Below, in pieces: positions 1-12,160 of a DNA stretch of 64,000 nt. Each line of letters begins with the position of its first letter. Position 1 is the stretch's first letter. The notes under the pieces are model-generated. The model did not search any database, was not told the DNA's origin, and saw nothing but the letters and a program-made list of their open reading frames with translations. Source of the DNA: Siphonodentalium dalli (taxonomy: Eukaryota; Mollusca; Scaphopoda; Gadilida; Siphonodentaliidae); assembly GCA_032622095.1 (NCBI GenBank), contig CP136064.1:132629129-132693128 (forward strand), given 5' to 3'. A program made the position numbers and the translations under genes.

Positions 1-3000
1 TGGATTAAATTTTGAAATCCAAGATGGCCACTGGCGGCCATGTTTATTGGCCGAATGACCCCAAAATTACTCGTTCCCATCTACATTCCAATTTCAACAG
101 CCATGACAAATTTTATGATGATCAGACTAAAGGTACGGCCTGTAGCCCGTGCTAAAGGATTTAGTCATACAAAGAGTAAAATCCAAGATGGCTGCTGGCG
201 GCCATGTTTTTTGGCCGATTGTCCCCAAAATGACTCGTTCCCATCTACATGTCATTATTAACATTCTTGACAAATTTTATGATGATCAGACTAAAAGTAG
301 GACCTGTAGCCCGTGCTAAAGGATTTAGTCATACAAAGAGTAAAATCCAAGATGGCTGCTGGCGGCCATGTTTTTTTTGGCCGAATGACCCCAAAATTAC
401 TCGTTCCCATCTACATGTCATTGTTAACATCCATGACAAATTTTATGATGATCAGATGAACAGTACGACCTGTGGCCCGTGCTAATGGATTAAATTTTGA
501 AATCCAAGATGGCCACTGGCGGCCATGTTTATTGGCCGAATGACCCCAAAATTACTCGTTCCCATCTACATTCCAATTTCAACAGCCATGACAAATTTTA
601 TGATGATCAGACTAAAGGTACGGCCTGTAGCCCGTGCTAAAGGATTTAGTCATACAAAGAGTAAAATCCAAGATGGCTGCTGGCGGCCATGTTTTTTGGC
701 CGATTGTCCCCAAAATGACTCGTTCCCATCTACATGTCATTATTAACATTCTTGACAAATTTTATGATGATCAGACTAAAAGTAGGACCTGTAGCCCGTG
801 CTAAAGGATTTAGTCATACAAAGAGTAAAATCCAATATTAACAACCATGACAAATTTCATGATGATCAGACGAACAGTACGACCTGTGGCCCATGCTAAT
901 GGATTAAATTTTGAAATCCAAGATGGCCACTGGCGGCCATGTTTTTTGTCCGAATGACCCCAAAATGACTCGTTCCCATTTACATTCCAATTTCAACAGC
1001 CATGACAAATTTTATGATGATCAGACTAAATGTACGACCTGTAGCCCGTGCTAAAGGATTTAGTCATACAAAGAGTAAAATCAAAGATGGCTGCTGGCGG
1101 CCATGTTTTTCTGCCGAATGACCCCAAAATTACTCGTTCCCATTTACATTCCAATTTCAACAGCCATGACAAATTTTATGATGATCAGACTAAAGGTACG
1201 ACCTGTAGCCCGTGCTAAAGGATTTAGTCATACAAAGAGTAAAATCAAAGAGGGCTGCTGGCGGCCATGTTTTTCTGCCGAATGACCCCAAAATGACTCG
1301 TTCCCATCTACATGTCATTATTAACATTCACGACAAATTTTATGATGATCAGACTAAAGGTACAACCTGTAGCCCGTGCTAAAGGATTTAGTCATACAAA
1401 GAGTAAAATCCAAGATGGCTGCTGGCGACCATGTTTTTTGGCCGAATGACCCCAAAATTACTCGTTCCCATCTACATGTCATTGTTAACATCCATGACAA
1501 ATTTTATGATGATCAGACGAACAGTACGACCTGTGGCCCGTGCTAATGGATTAAATTTTGAAATCCAAGATGGCCACTGGCGGCCATGTTTATTGGCCGA
1601 ATGACCCCAAAATTACTCGTTCCCATCTACATTCCAATTTCAACAGCCATGACAAATTTTATGATGTCAGACTAAAGGTACGGCCTGTAGCCCGTGCTAA
1701 AGGATTTAGTCATACAAAGAGTAAAATCCAAGATGGCTGCTGGCGGCCATGTTTTTTGGCCGATTGTCCCCAAAATGACTCGTTCCCATCTACATGTCAT
1801 TATTAACATTCTTGACAAATTTTATGATGATCAGACTAAAAGTAGGACCTGTAGCCCGTGCTAAAGGATTTAGTCATACAAAGAGTAAAATCCAAGATGG
1901 CTGCTGGCGGCCATGTTTTTTTTGGCCGAATGACCCCAAAATTACTCGTTCCCATCTACATGTCATTGTTAACATCCATGACAAATTTTATGATGATCAG
2001 ACGAACAGTACGACCTGTGGCCCGTGCTAATGGATTAAATTTTGAAATCCAAGATGGCCACTGGTGGCCATGTTTATTGGCCGAATGACCCCAAAATTAC
2101 TCGTTCCCATCTACATTCCAATTTCAACAGCCATGACAAATTTTATGATGATCAGACTAAAGGTACGGCCTGTAGCCCGTGCTAAAGGATTTAGTCATAC
2201 AAAGAGTAAAATCCAAGATGGCTGCTGGCGGCCATGTTTTTTGGCCGATTGTCCCCAAAATGACTCGTTCCCATCTACATGTCATTATTAACATTCTTGA
2301 CAAATTTTATGATGATCAGACTAAAAGTAGGACCTGTAGCCCGTGCTAAAGGATTTAGTCATACAAAGAGTAAAATCCAAGATGGCTGCTGGCGGCCATG
2401 TTTTTTGGCCGAATGACCCCAAAATGACTCGTTCCCATCTACATGTCAATATTAACATCCATGACAAATTTGATGATGATCAGACTAAAGGTACGACCTG
2501 TAGCCCGTGCTAAAGAATTTAGTCATACAAAGAGTAAAATCCAAGAAGGCTGCTGGCCGCCATGTTTTTTGGCCGAATGACCCCAAAATTACTCGTTCCC
2601 ATCTACATGTCAATATTAACATCCATGACAAATTTCATGATGATCAGACGAACAGTACGACCTGTGGCCCGTGCTAATGGATTGAATTTTGAAATCCAAG
2701 ATGGCCGCTGGCGGCCATGTTTTTTGTCCGAATGACCCCAAAATGACTCGTTCCCATCTACATTCCAATTTCAACAGCCATGACAAATTTTATGATGATC
2801 GGACTAAAGGTACGACCTGTAGCCCGTGCTAAAGGATTTAGTCATACAAAGAGTAAAATCCAAGATGGCTGCTGGCGGCCATGTTTTTTGGCCGAATGAC
2901 CCCAAAATCACTCGTTCCCATCTACATGTCAATATTAACATCCATGACAAATTTTATGATGATCAGACTAAAAGTACGACCTGTAGCCCGTGCTAAAGAA

Positions 3001-3045
3001 TTTAGTCATCCAAAGAGTAAAATCCAAGATGGCTGCTGGCGGCCA
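1..3045 (+). repeat. Satellite array 1, ~164-bp monomers in higher-order units
   Basis: Monomers recur at 164-bp steps (GATGGC box at 23, 187, 351), with shorter steps of ~157 where one subtype meets the other. Subtype A carries GGATTTAGTCATACAAAG before the box; subtype B carries GGATTAAATTTTGAAATC. The first 485 bases are repeated almost exactly from 486, and again from 1547 and 2031, so the array has a three-monomer higher-order period of ~485 bp. A truncated monomer junction near 837 interrupts the register. The 164-bp period is not a multiple of three, so the short open frames here are not protein repeats. Confidence 0.9.
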
Positions 3046-3128
3046 TGTTTTACGTACACACGTACACACGTACACACACACACACGCACACACGTACACA
3101 CGGACGACGGACGACAAAGCCATGGCAA

Positions 3129-3160
3129 TAGCTCAAACTTTACAAAGTAAAGTTGAGCTA
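3129..3160 (+). other. T1 3' terminal hairpin
   Basis: TAGCTCAAACTTTAC and GTAAAGTTGAGCTA pair around an AAA triloop, with one bulged A. The same hairpin ends the copies at 40789-40820 and 63445-63476. In Helentron-like elements a 3' subterminal hairpin marks the transposition end; that role is inferred here. Confidence 0.75.
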
Positions 3161-3164
3161 ATAA

Positions 3165-3506
3165 TGAGTCAAGTACACCACTATATTCAGTAAATTACTA
3201 AATACACTTCAAATTTCAAATATGCTGTTTTGAAATATGCAAATTAGTATATGAGAGAGAACACTTCTCTCTAAGACAAAACTAGGGAGAAGTGACTCAT
3301 TTTAGGGAGACATTATCTCCCAAGTCACCCTCTAGGCTGGTCTCTGCAGCAGACACACGAATCATACGACTGTCTTTCGGTACAAATACCTGCAGGGTGT
3401 TCATGCATGCACGCACACTCCAATAACGTCAAGTACAAACCTGATTTAAATAAAGTTACATGTACTCCACTTGGCTAAGTTAAGCTTGTCATTAAGTTAC
3501 AAAAAT
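3165..3506. other. No gene seen
   Basis: AT-rich spacer between the T1 3' end and the first T2 element. I see no reading frame, hairpin or known repeat that I can support. Confidence 0.5.
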
Positions 3507-4697
3507 AAGACAGTCAATGCCTGGGTCGCTCACCAGACTGTAAAGACTGAGAAGACTGGGACTCTGAAGACTACAACAGTCAGTACTTGACAAAATCACT
3601 TATGACAAGTATTTCTAAACATGAACATAGCTGGAGGTTCTCAGATGAGCAGGGCTCTTCATCTTAAAATTTCTAATTGCACACCACTCAGCTGACATCA
3701 CAAACCCCTTACCCCTTTTAAAGAAGACAACCATACCACAGTACTAAGGTCACAAAAATCCTTCAGCACACCCATCTTAGGTTGAATTTTACAACTGGTA
3801 TCGGTACTTCAAGGTCTCAAACTTTTGAAAATTACCAACCTGACATCCCCCATATTTGGGGCTAATTCGGTCCAACAGTTTAACCTGAAGTAGGAACAAA
3901 TGAAATGTTGTTTTAAAACATACTGGTTGGAAAATCAAATCAAACTATGAGAACAATTCTAACCTATTTTTGGTGTGAAAATCTAATCTACAACTAATGT
4001 TGTATCAGGCATGAAATTTTCAACTGTTTAAAATTTGATCAACATCAAAACTCCACCCCCTCTATACTCCCTCCCCATTGCCAAAAAAACATTGCCTCCA
4101 CCAGGCAGCCTGGAAATCAATATTATTATACCAGTACCAAACAGCTTAGATACAGGGAGGGTGGGGGAGGTAAATCTGTTATCACTGCTCATATTTGAAC
4201 AAATGTGAATCCCCATCTATGAGATCCATTCATCTAGTAATTTCATAGGGTAGATTTAAGAGTTGAAGTGAATTGATTTCCCTCAAAAGTTTCCTAAAAA
4301 ATGACCCTATTTGAACAAATCTGAAACCAAGGACAATCAGACAAATTCAATCCAATATACCCCCCCCCCCCCAATATTCAATATACCCCCCAATTTTTCT
4401 TTGAAATATCAGGGTATAATTTCACCTGGATAAGTGGTGGTTAAAAAAATAATATTGGAACAGCCAAGTCTGAATTTAGTGTGTTTGACATTTGCAAAAT
4501 GAGGTCCCCAAAAGGCTAATTTAACTAGAGATGGGCCTGTCCCAGATGGGACTGAGGTATACCTCCCGTATTCAACATGCTATTTGAATGTAGTAGCCAT
4601 TTAGTGTATATTGGGCACTGAAATTATGTGAACAGGTAACACTAAATCCGCTAAGGCCTAAAACTAATCTTGAACCTCTTAACCCTTAATCCTAATC

Positions 4698-5635
4698 CAG
4701 GGTTCTTGCAGCTATTTTCAGATGAAATTCAAGGGTTTTCAAGGAGTATTCGGGGTCAAAATTCAAGGGTTTTCAAGGAGTTATATGCTAAAAATTCAAG
4801 GGTTTTCAAGAACCTGCGGGGCGGAAAGCCTGTAACCTGGAAAAGTAGGGTGCTGTCTTAACAGTATTTATTCAACATGTGGGCATGAGACACATGTATT
4901 CAATGGATAACAACCATTGAATACATATTGTTGTATACATCAAGAGGAACACAAGCCATAATGTTAACAATCCTCTTGGTCTGAGCTGGCAGTGGAATTC
5001 TCTCTCTGACGGCGTTTTTATGCTTGTCACTTTTAGTATGACTTTTAATGGCATGCTCCCCCATGACAGAGAGGTCTATATTCGTTTGACAGAATAAGCA
5101 CCTTGCCTTGTGTTTGTTGTCGGCTACTGCGCGTAGCCACGCAGAATACTCTTGATTTGAGAGCCATTTATAATTGAATTTGCATTTCCGTCCTGTCATA
5201 TTTCTATTTCGAGCATTGGTAACACGCTGTTTTTTCAGCTGACTTCAGATATGTTACGCGCAATTTGATTTGTCAATAGCTGGAGGGGATAGTCATTGAC
5301 CAATCACATTGAGCAATACAAAATTACTCGATCGATTGTTACTACTGTAAACAGTGTGAAATTCATAGCGCGTAATAGCCACTATTTACATTCTATGTCA
5401 GTTGGTCAAAGGTCGTTAGGTCACTGTGTTCCGTATGTTTCTATGCGAGTTGACATCGTGCGTTCGCATTGCGTTATAACCTGGTGTATACCTTCTATCT
5501 TGTGTTTATATATCAGGTTCACATTCAAGTGTTTTCAAGGGCTGGTACTGGAATTCAAGGGTTTCAAGGGCCCTTGAACAATGATTTTTTAATTCAAGGG
5601 TATTCAAGGGTTTTCAAGGACCCGCGGGAACCCTG
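4698..5635. mobile_element. CAGGG-ended DNA transposon with 5-bp target duplication
   Basis: The ends are CAGGGTTCTTGC and (as reverse complement) CAGGGTTCCCGC. TAATC stands on both sides (4693-4697 and 5636-5640), a 5-bp target site duplication. Both subterminal zones are built of ATTCAAGGG / TTTTCAAGG repeats, in the same orientation at both ends. It carries a zinc-finger gene fragment on the minus strand. At 938 bp it is too short for a full transposase. CAGGG ends recall hAT elements, but hAT normally makes 8-bp duplications. Confidence 0.65.
4900..5199 (-). pseudogene. BED-like zinc-finger N-terminal fragment of a transposon protein
   Basis: A 99-residue open frame starts with a Met. 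Residues ~7-62 read as a C2H2-type finger: aromatic W at 13 and 21, the pair CLFC at 34-37, then HAIKSH and HTKSDKH. This spacing is typical of the DNA-binding finger at the N-terminus of hAT-like transposases and their domesticated relatives. The frame ends soon after, with no catalytic domain, inside the CAGGG element at 4698-5635. It is probably the only surviving piece of that element's protein. Expression cannot be judged. Confidence 0.55.
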
Positions 5636-5664
5636 TAATCCTAAAAACTATTGACTGAAAAATG

Positions 5665-5735
5665 TAGGAATTCCAGTATATCCCCCACAACTCGTTGCGG
5701 GGGGGGGGGGGGGGGGGGGGGGGGGTATAATGATG
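5665..5735 (+). repeat. T3-type 3' hairpin with a 27-G expansion
   Basis: TATCCCCC is followed by a short loop and then by 27 consecutive G (5699-5725) and TATAAT. Intact T3 tails have CCCCC paired with GGGGG and then TATAAT, so the G side of the stem has expanded about fivefold. The true length of the run is uncertain in any assembly. Confidence 0.6.
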
Positions 5736-6755
5736 CTATGCCGCAAGTGGGGTTAGCATCACCGAATTCACCCTCTGGGGACCGCATTCTGATTAGGCCT
5801 CAACTGCCAATGGAAACTTAGGAACAGATTGAAGCTATCCAGTTGAAGTTGGTGATGTAAACCCATTGAGCACCTTGATTATGCATTTTAACTTCTGCAA
5901 ATTAGGGGATATAGAATTTGAACAGAAGGGAAAAAGTAACTAAAAAATGTCAATTTGATACTCTAGATACTTCCCAGATGAGGCCTATAAAGCAGAATGA
6001 GGTCCCTGGTATATTTGGTGATGCTAGCCTGCTGTACGGGGTAGCATCACTAAATACACCCTCTGGGGACCTCATTATGCAAAAAAAAATGTCAGACTCA
6101 CTCAATTCAGGCTTGGGAACAGAATTTTGTTTTAATTTGATAATGGCAACAAACAGCAGTGCTAATGTAGTTGTTTACACAAGCCTGTCCCATAACATCT
6201 GTTATTCTAATCTCAATCATGATAATGACTGTGTCTGTCTCTCTGGAGCTAATACCTGAATGAGTCCTCTGGTAGATAATATATCTCTGCTTCTGGTGAG
6301 AGAGGCAAGTTGTGATATGATATGGGGTGGAGGGACTGTTGGTTGGGGACAGGGTGGGGGTCTGGGTAAGATTAAAGTTTCACGTCAAAATAGTGTTAGT
6401 TTTTCAAATTTTATAACATGTTTAACAAAAAAAATCTTTTTAAATTGAGCAAGGAGTTCAATCTGAATTTTTTTTTTTGGGTTATGTCACTGGCTCCGCC
6501 CACATTGGACACAGTGAGAAGTCGTTTGAAGAATTAATATGGTGGGAAAGAGTTGTGGTCCTAGCTTCGCAACTATTTGACCTGGTGACTTCATTTGAAC
6601 AAATCTGAATGTGAACCAAATACGAACCCATTCGGTCCTACGGATTTGGAGAAGATGTCCAAAGAATCGTTGATGGATGGACGGATGGGCGGACGGATGG
6701 ATGGACAGACGATGGACGAGGAGTGATGACTATAGCTCCACCTGTGATCCCGTGT

Positions 6756-6929
6756 GCAATTAATTACGATTTCCTTCTTAGTATTCGCCATTATTGTCAA
6801 GGCTGTCAAGATATAACTCATATTACTTATCTCAAATCATTTCAACAAAAGGTCGCCATTCCACAACAGATGCTTTGTTTGTTTTGCCGACGGTGGTGAT
6901 GAAATTAATTACATATTATGACTAATTGC
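6756..6929. mobile_element. Possible small MITE inside the T2 3' hairpin
   Basis: The T2 3' hairpin normally runs TAGCTCCACC-GGAGAC-TTT-GTCTC. Here ~190 bases separate the two arms. The extra segment begins GCAATTAATT and ends ACTAATTGC, an imperfect terminal inverted repeat. No coding sequence. Boundaries are approximate and I see no clear target duplication. Confidence 0.4.
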
Positions 6930-6950
6930 TTTGTCTCAGGTTAGCTAAAA

Positions 6951-8690
6951 AGATTTAATTTAACTAGTGTGCCACTTGAACAAAGCATGACTAATGAATA
7001 ATGATCACTTTTGAGTACATCCTCACTTCTAACGGCCATTACTCACAAACGCCTGAAACGATTCCAAAAATTCCAACACCATGCAATCGCACGAGTAAAA
7101 TCTATAGATTACAAATCTGAGACCCAATTCAAGGATAAACGATTATAAACAACATCTTCATGCACAGCACCCGTTACTTGGACGGACTCCTTTCCATATA
7201 TTTAAAAATATTTATAAATACATGTAGATAAAATGAGTTTTAACCATGTCAGAATACTTGCCAATATTGGAAATTTGTGAAGAAAATGATTGAATTCAAA
7301 TATGTTTATTAACAGATTAACACCAGATCTGTCAATACATCTAGGGGTTTTGTACAAAATGTGGATTTTATATTGATTAATTCTGTGTTTGCAATCGACA
7401 GTGTGTTTTCTCCTTTAGCTTTCTGTCCAAGTACCCAGCACTGTGCATGAATATTTTATTTATCATCTGTGTTATGAGTTTCCAAACAGTATATCCTAAT
7501 AAGGTTTTATTGAATAATATTTTTCTTTTGAAAAAATAAAATGTGAAATCACATTTTAAACGAGAGATATAACCCCCCTGGGTTTTCGTTACAAGCAGGT
7601 AGAAAATTAGTAAACTATTCTTGGAATGGCATCATTGGCATGTGCCCATTCTATTAAGTTCCTTTCTTCCTGAGTTTGCAACAACATTGAGCGAATTACA
7701 GGCTTGCTGTGTCCTGATTACTTCCTTGTTTACTTATTGAGACACCAGCATGTGGACATCAGCATGCGCACACAAACAATTACGGAACATTTTTAATGAA
7801 CAATTGAACACGCGAACAAAAGAATCATAATTAATCATTGAATTTTTTTTACCATGAGCAGTCATTCAACAATCACCCATAGCGTTACCTCTGCAAATAG
7901 AATGTCTTCTTGTCTTCTTTGTGTGCATAAATATTTAAGTAACGCATATAGTTACGATGGTCCATGTGACAGTTCATGAGTTTATTTGTCTAAATTCAGC
8001 CCAAAATACAACATTGCTGTCAAGGTGTCTGTCGTCATTGATAACAATAAGATAAGAGAATGGTACAAGAAGAAATGGGAGCAATCGAGAATACAAGGTG
8101 ATATGTTCGGACATTTGGATGGCTAAAACTTAAGAACTTCGGGTGTCGGGGCATAGTAAAGTATTTGTATCTGAATACTGCTAACATGACCTTTTTGAAC
8201 TTGTAATCCACCTTAATAAATTGATTACAAAATAATTTCCACAATTGTTTTAATAATTTCCACAATTATTATACATACTAAACTCTTGATGAGATTCAAC
8301 TATTAAAGTTTCTTGACTAAGCGGAACTGAAAAAGGTTGATTGTACTTCATAAGTAACATTCAGATCCAAACCAAAATCAGGTCTGGAGCAGATACAAAT
8401 AAAATTGCATGCCAAAAAAATCAGTACGTTCATCAGTGATCACATACCGGTATTTGAGTTATTATATCACATATTATGATATTTACACTCACACATGCAT
8501 TCGTACTGTGGAACATGAATGCAGGAAATTGGTTTGTCGATATTACGTCAAATGATGTCGCGTGCTGACCCCAACTTGCATCCGTTTTTGTGTAGATGCA
8601 ACATGCACCGAGCCACGATAATATCGTTGGAAATGGGCACTTAAAACTTGTTTAATCTGCCAGTTGACTTGGTTGAGTGTAAATATAAGT
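6951..8690. other. No gene seen
   Basis: AT-rich DNA after the first T2 element. Open frames are short and have no recognisable domain. I see no tandem or inverted repeat of note. Confidence 0.4.
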
Positions 8691-8837
8691 AATGGATGTT
8701 GATTTTGTTGCATTCCATAGAGTATGGATGCAAGTTGGTCTGACATTTTAATGTGTGAAACGCTTTCGCGTTCAACACAAAATGTCAGACCAACTTGCAT
8801 CTATACTCTATGGAACGCAAGCAAATCAACATCCATT
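8691..8837. repeat. Foldback palindrome, ~70-bp arms
   Basis: AATGGATGTTGATTT at 8691 is answered by AAATCAACATCCATT ending at 8837. The arms pair through TTCCATAGAGTAT and GATGCAAGTTGGTCTGACA, with a few mismatches, around a loop near 8764-8769. The near-perfect stem indicates a young inverted duplication or foldback MITE. A hairpin-RNA source is an alternative that the sequence alone cannot decide. Confidence 0.8.
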
Positions 8838-9544
8838 TCTTAAATAAATGCCATCAAAACAGGATTAAGCGTTAATTTATAAAATAATACTCCAAAGTAA
8901 ATACATTGATCTGAACTAATATATAATTCTGAAAGATTGAAATACCATTCCATGCCAAAAATAAACTCATCGGTGAAAAAAAATGTTTGAATTATCAAAT
9001 CAGATAAAACATGGCATAAAAACAGGGGAAGAGGCTTAATGCTTGTCAATTAATGTGAAGAAATGGATCAAAATCTACACCATTTTTTATCAGGTGCAAA
9101 TACACTCGCATGACAAAATTCAAACTCATTGCAAACATGTTTGAGTTAATACATCACATAACAAATGGCATTAAATTTAAGGTCCTGCGAAATCATGTCA
9201 AGATTTCTTTCGATTCACATGCAATTTCAATGAGTGACTTATAGGCCCTTTGTGGCCTGGTGTAATTTCTGTATTGTTGATTTAATAAATATATTTATTC
9301 TGTATGCACATGTCACGTTGATAAAAGATTATCTCTCTCTCTATTTAAATATTTGGATTGCCTGATTTGTTTTCAAAAGGATTAAAATATCTTTTAAAAT
9401 CTAACTTTTACATCTTAAATTAGAGCAGAATGCTAAAGTCTGAAGTTGGATCCATGAAGGAATAGCGTAACTCAATCCCAACCATAAGGCTTTCTTGGGC
9501 AAGTTTTCCTCAATAGCATTTCGCTGTTGGACAAAAACAGAGTA
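8838..9544. other. No gene seen
   Basis: AT-rich, with short frames lacking domains and a CT-rich microsatellite near 9330. Nothing further supported. Confidence 0.4.
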
Positions 9545-9865
9545 ATGGCACTTAGCTCAACTTAAGGAGAGAATAGTTTGGCAAATGGTATGCAATTCAC
9601 TTGTCTGCAAATTTTAAAAACATATTTCAAATAAAGTTGGGCTGCATGGTGTGCCGATGAATTCAAATGTGAAATTCAAGATGGCTGCTGATGGCCATGT
9701 TTTTTAAATAAATTTCGAGAAAAAAATATTGATGGCTCCCATCTACAGGTCACCCCGAAGAACCATATGAAGTTTGGTGATGATCAGTTGGGGGATGTGG
9801 CCTGTATGTTGTGATGAAGGAAATTGTTGATGGGTGAAAGTGCGGTGATGGCCAACCCTTGGTAA
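9545..9865 (+). mobile_element. Decayed T1 element, 5' piece
   Basis: TGGCACTTAGCTCAACTTAAGG keeps half of the T1 5' palindrome plus the subterminal TAGCTCAACTT. One diverged monomer follows (AAGATGGCTGCTGATGGCCATG near 9678), then the monomer tail and CCTTGGTAATA, a relic of the T1 3' end. Strongly mutated relative to the long arrays. Confidence 0.55.
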
Positions 9866-10079
9866 TATAGTCCGGCCGCCAAGTCACACATGCTTGTTTT
9901 CGCGAATAAAGTATTTTTTCTCAGTGGATTCAGAGCACAGGTCTGAATAATCCAGCTGGCAGCCTTGAGGAATTTGAGAAAATGACCATCCTTGCCACAA
10001 AGATAACGAGTTCTACTGGAAATGAAGCAGAAAATCATAGCGCAAGCTCAACCAACTTTATGATGGTGGTATTTCTTTA

Positions 10080-10980
10080 CACCCCGTCAATTAAAGTCAT
10101 CTACTTAACTTTACCCAATGAACTGCTGAATGTGATTTTTAACTGCTGAACTGGGGTGAAACTCGGTCAAATCAAATGGTATCCCCTCCCTGTGTGACTC
10201 TATTATAATTGTGTTAAAACTGTATTTGGGATACTCTGCTTAACTGTAGCCTATGAAATGCTAAACTGGATTTTGAACTGCTGAACTTGATGGAAATTGG
10301 TCCAATGGTGTTCCCTTCCTGTATGTGGATACACCCTGAGTGTAATTTTGAACAGCTGAAGAGGGCCAATTTTGATCAAATGGTGATCCCTCTCTGTATT
10401 GAGATATACCATATCGATCACAAGTCTTATGTATAACCTACACCAGCTATCGTCATTATAATAAGACTAAATTTCAATTGGGAGAATATTCCAAACTACT
10501 TCCAATGAACTGCTGCTTACTGCAGTAGGGCCGTTTTGGCCCCAAAGGTAGTTTTTTTTATCTAAAGATCAAAGGTATTGCTGTGAAAGTACATGGAATT
10601 ACAGGTAAATATGACCTCATTGCAGGATCCTACTGGGTCACTGCAGTACACGGCCATAACATGTACATACGTAATAGGTGTATTACGTTAGTAATAGGTG
10701 TATTACGTTATGGGTGTAATGTTATGTATATTACGTGATGACCTTGATGAACAATGGGGAGCCTCGCCCTGAATTATGTTCCTAATAGTTGTATTACCTC
10801 ATATTATGTTAAAGGGACACAATCTGAATATAAAAGGGGTACAATGCACTCGCAATGGGTGAATGTTAAAGGGCTACACTCTCGGTATGATAATGTTAAA
10901 GGGACACAAGGTACTCATTAAGTGAATTTTAAAGGGACACACGGCACTCACTGTGGATGCAAGTTAATAGGACACAGAGC
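10080..10980. repeat. Degenerate short tandem repeats
   Basis: Three ~110-130-bp units built around GAACTGCTGAA lie at 10100-10400. Two copies of GTAATAGGTGTATTACGTTA, itself a small palindrome, lie at 10670-10710. Four or more units beginning TTAAAGGGACACA lie at 10810-10980. A 24-base A run at 11001-11024 follows. No gene. Confidence 0.6.
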
Positions 10981-11429
10981 AAAATTTTAACTTTAAAATT
11001 AAAAAAAAAAAAAAAAAAAAAAAATTTTAATTTTAAACTTCAAATTGTTTTCAAAAATAAAAACAAAATCTAATTTCCAAAAACTTCAAAATCATTTAAA
11101 AAAACAAAAACAAAAACTCCCAATATTTCAAAAAAATTTTAATCTCCAAATTGTTCACAAATTAAGATAAAATTTACCATTTTTAAAACTTCAAATTTTC
11201 TTAATGTACCTTTTATCAATAAGTATCGTTTCTCTCTCTCACATCCATCTTCTCTACCACCCAAATATGAATGTATAACGAAGATGAGAATAACATTTTG
11301 ATGAAGTTTATTGAAATTTAATCATTGTCTGAATCTTCAACAGTTAAGATTTATTTCTAGGAGTTTCTTGAATTTCTCATTGCTTCATCTGCGGCCCATT
11401 CATTATTATATCCACGTTTGGTCTGTTTG

Positions 11430-11630
11430 ACCATTTGTTTGAAATCCAAAATGGCTGCCGGTGGCCATGTTTTTTTGTTTGGAAAAAAATTGATGACTCC
11501 CATCTAAGGTCCACAAAATCCATATGAAGTTTGGTGATGATCGGATGATGGATGCAGCCTGTAGGGTGAGCCAAATGAAATTGTTGATGGACGCACGCAC
11601 ACCAACCCATGGTAATAGCTCAAGTGGAAC
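11430..11630 (+). mobile_element. Decayed T1 element, 3' piece
   Basis: One diverged monomer (AAAATGGCTGCCGGTGGCCATG, 11447-11468) is followed by TTGTTGATGGACGCACGC and CCATGGTAATAGCTCAAG, the T1 3' end without its second hairpin arm. It may be the far end of the copy that starts at 9545. Confidence 0.55.
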
Positions 11631-12160
11631 TAAAAATGCCAAAATTTCAGAAGGAAACCAACACAGTTGAAATTATCAGCCAAAAAGCAAATAAAAATCA
11701 AAAAGTGTTCATAACTCATTATTAGTATTGTTGTCCGAACTCCCCAGCTCATGTCATTTCAAAAGAGATTCAATATTCAATGTCTTAATCAAAGAACGAA
11801 ACTATCTAAATAAGAAACTTTTGATTCGCAGGACCCTATAGTCAGAAAACCAAATCATGAATTATAAAGGAAGATTCACAGGACCCTAATCAAAACAGGC
11901 TGAGGGTTAAACTCCTGAACTAATGGGCGGATTTGAACCAAAATATATAGTTCTGGAGCAGGTCAAAATAACACTTACCTGTCATCAGTAATCAAGCTAG
12001 TCAACAGAAAATAAGCACAACAGAACAAATTTGAATTATTATGTCAAATACATGTAACGAATGACACAGTGAATAACATTGCGAGATTCACCTTTATTAA
12101 ATAACCTACACATGGGTTAAGTGATTTGTTTTTGGTTAACAAATTTTTCGTCGAATAGGA

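Larger units (their letters stand above)
1..3164 (+). mobile_element. T1 satellite-bearing Helentron-like element, 5' part outside window
   Basis: Only the body and the 3' end are in the window. The body is a tandem array of ~164-bp monomers, followed by an ACGT-ACAC and CGGACGACGG microsatellite near 3050-3112 and a 3' hairpin at 3129-3160. The 3' hairpin and the AAGTTGAGCTA arm match the complete copies at 35502-40824 and 61626-63480. The element is non-autonomous: nothing in it resembles a Rep/helicase or a transposase. The family assignment is inference from architecture. Confidence 0.7.
3507..6950 (+). mobile_element. T2 Helentron-like element, copy A (disrupted)
   Basis: The 5' end carries the T2 signature AAGACAGTCAATG (the palindrome is imperfect here, CAATGCCTG) followed by TCGCTCACC. 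The 3' end has the T2 pattern: ATGGACGG microsatellite, TGACTATAGCTCCACC, then TTTGTCTCAGG and TTAGCTAAAA at 6931-6950. Inside are the T2 body, a CAGGG transposon (4698-5635), two cytosine/guanine-rich hairpin tails of T3 type (~4334-4427 and ~5665-5735), and a palindromic box at 5990-6080. The 3' hairpin is split by ~190 extra bases. Clearly an old copy. Confidence 0.65.

Noticed and set aside
1-3045. CRISPR-like regular repeats
   Set aside because: Units are ~164 bp, contiguous and all repeat, with no unique spacers. The DNA is eukaryotic satellite.
40-3150. Repeated ~60-90-residue open frames (MTPKLLVPIY..., VARAKGFSHTKSKIQDGCWR) in the satellite arrays, also at 35565-40663 and 62174-63304
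   Set aside because: The same peptide recurs only because the monomer lacks stops in one frame. The 164-bp period is not divisible by three, frames break at every monomer, and the DNA is conserved at all codon positions. Satellite, not genes.
6591-6821. Frame with RPPIRPSI-like repeats
   Set aside because: Translation of the GGACGGATGG microsatellite in the T2 3' end.
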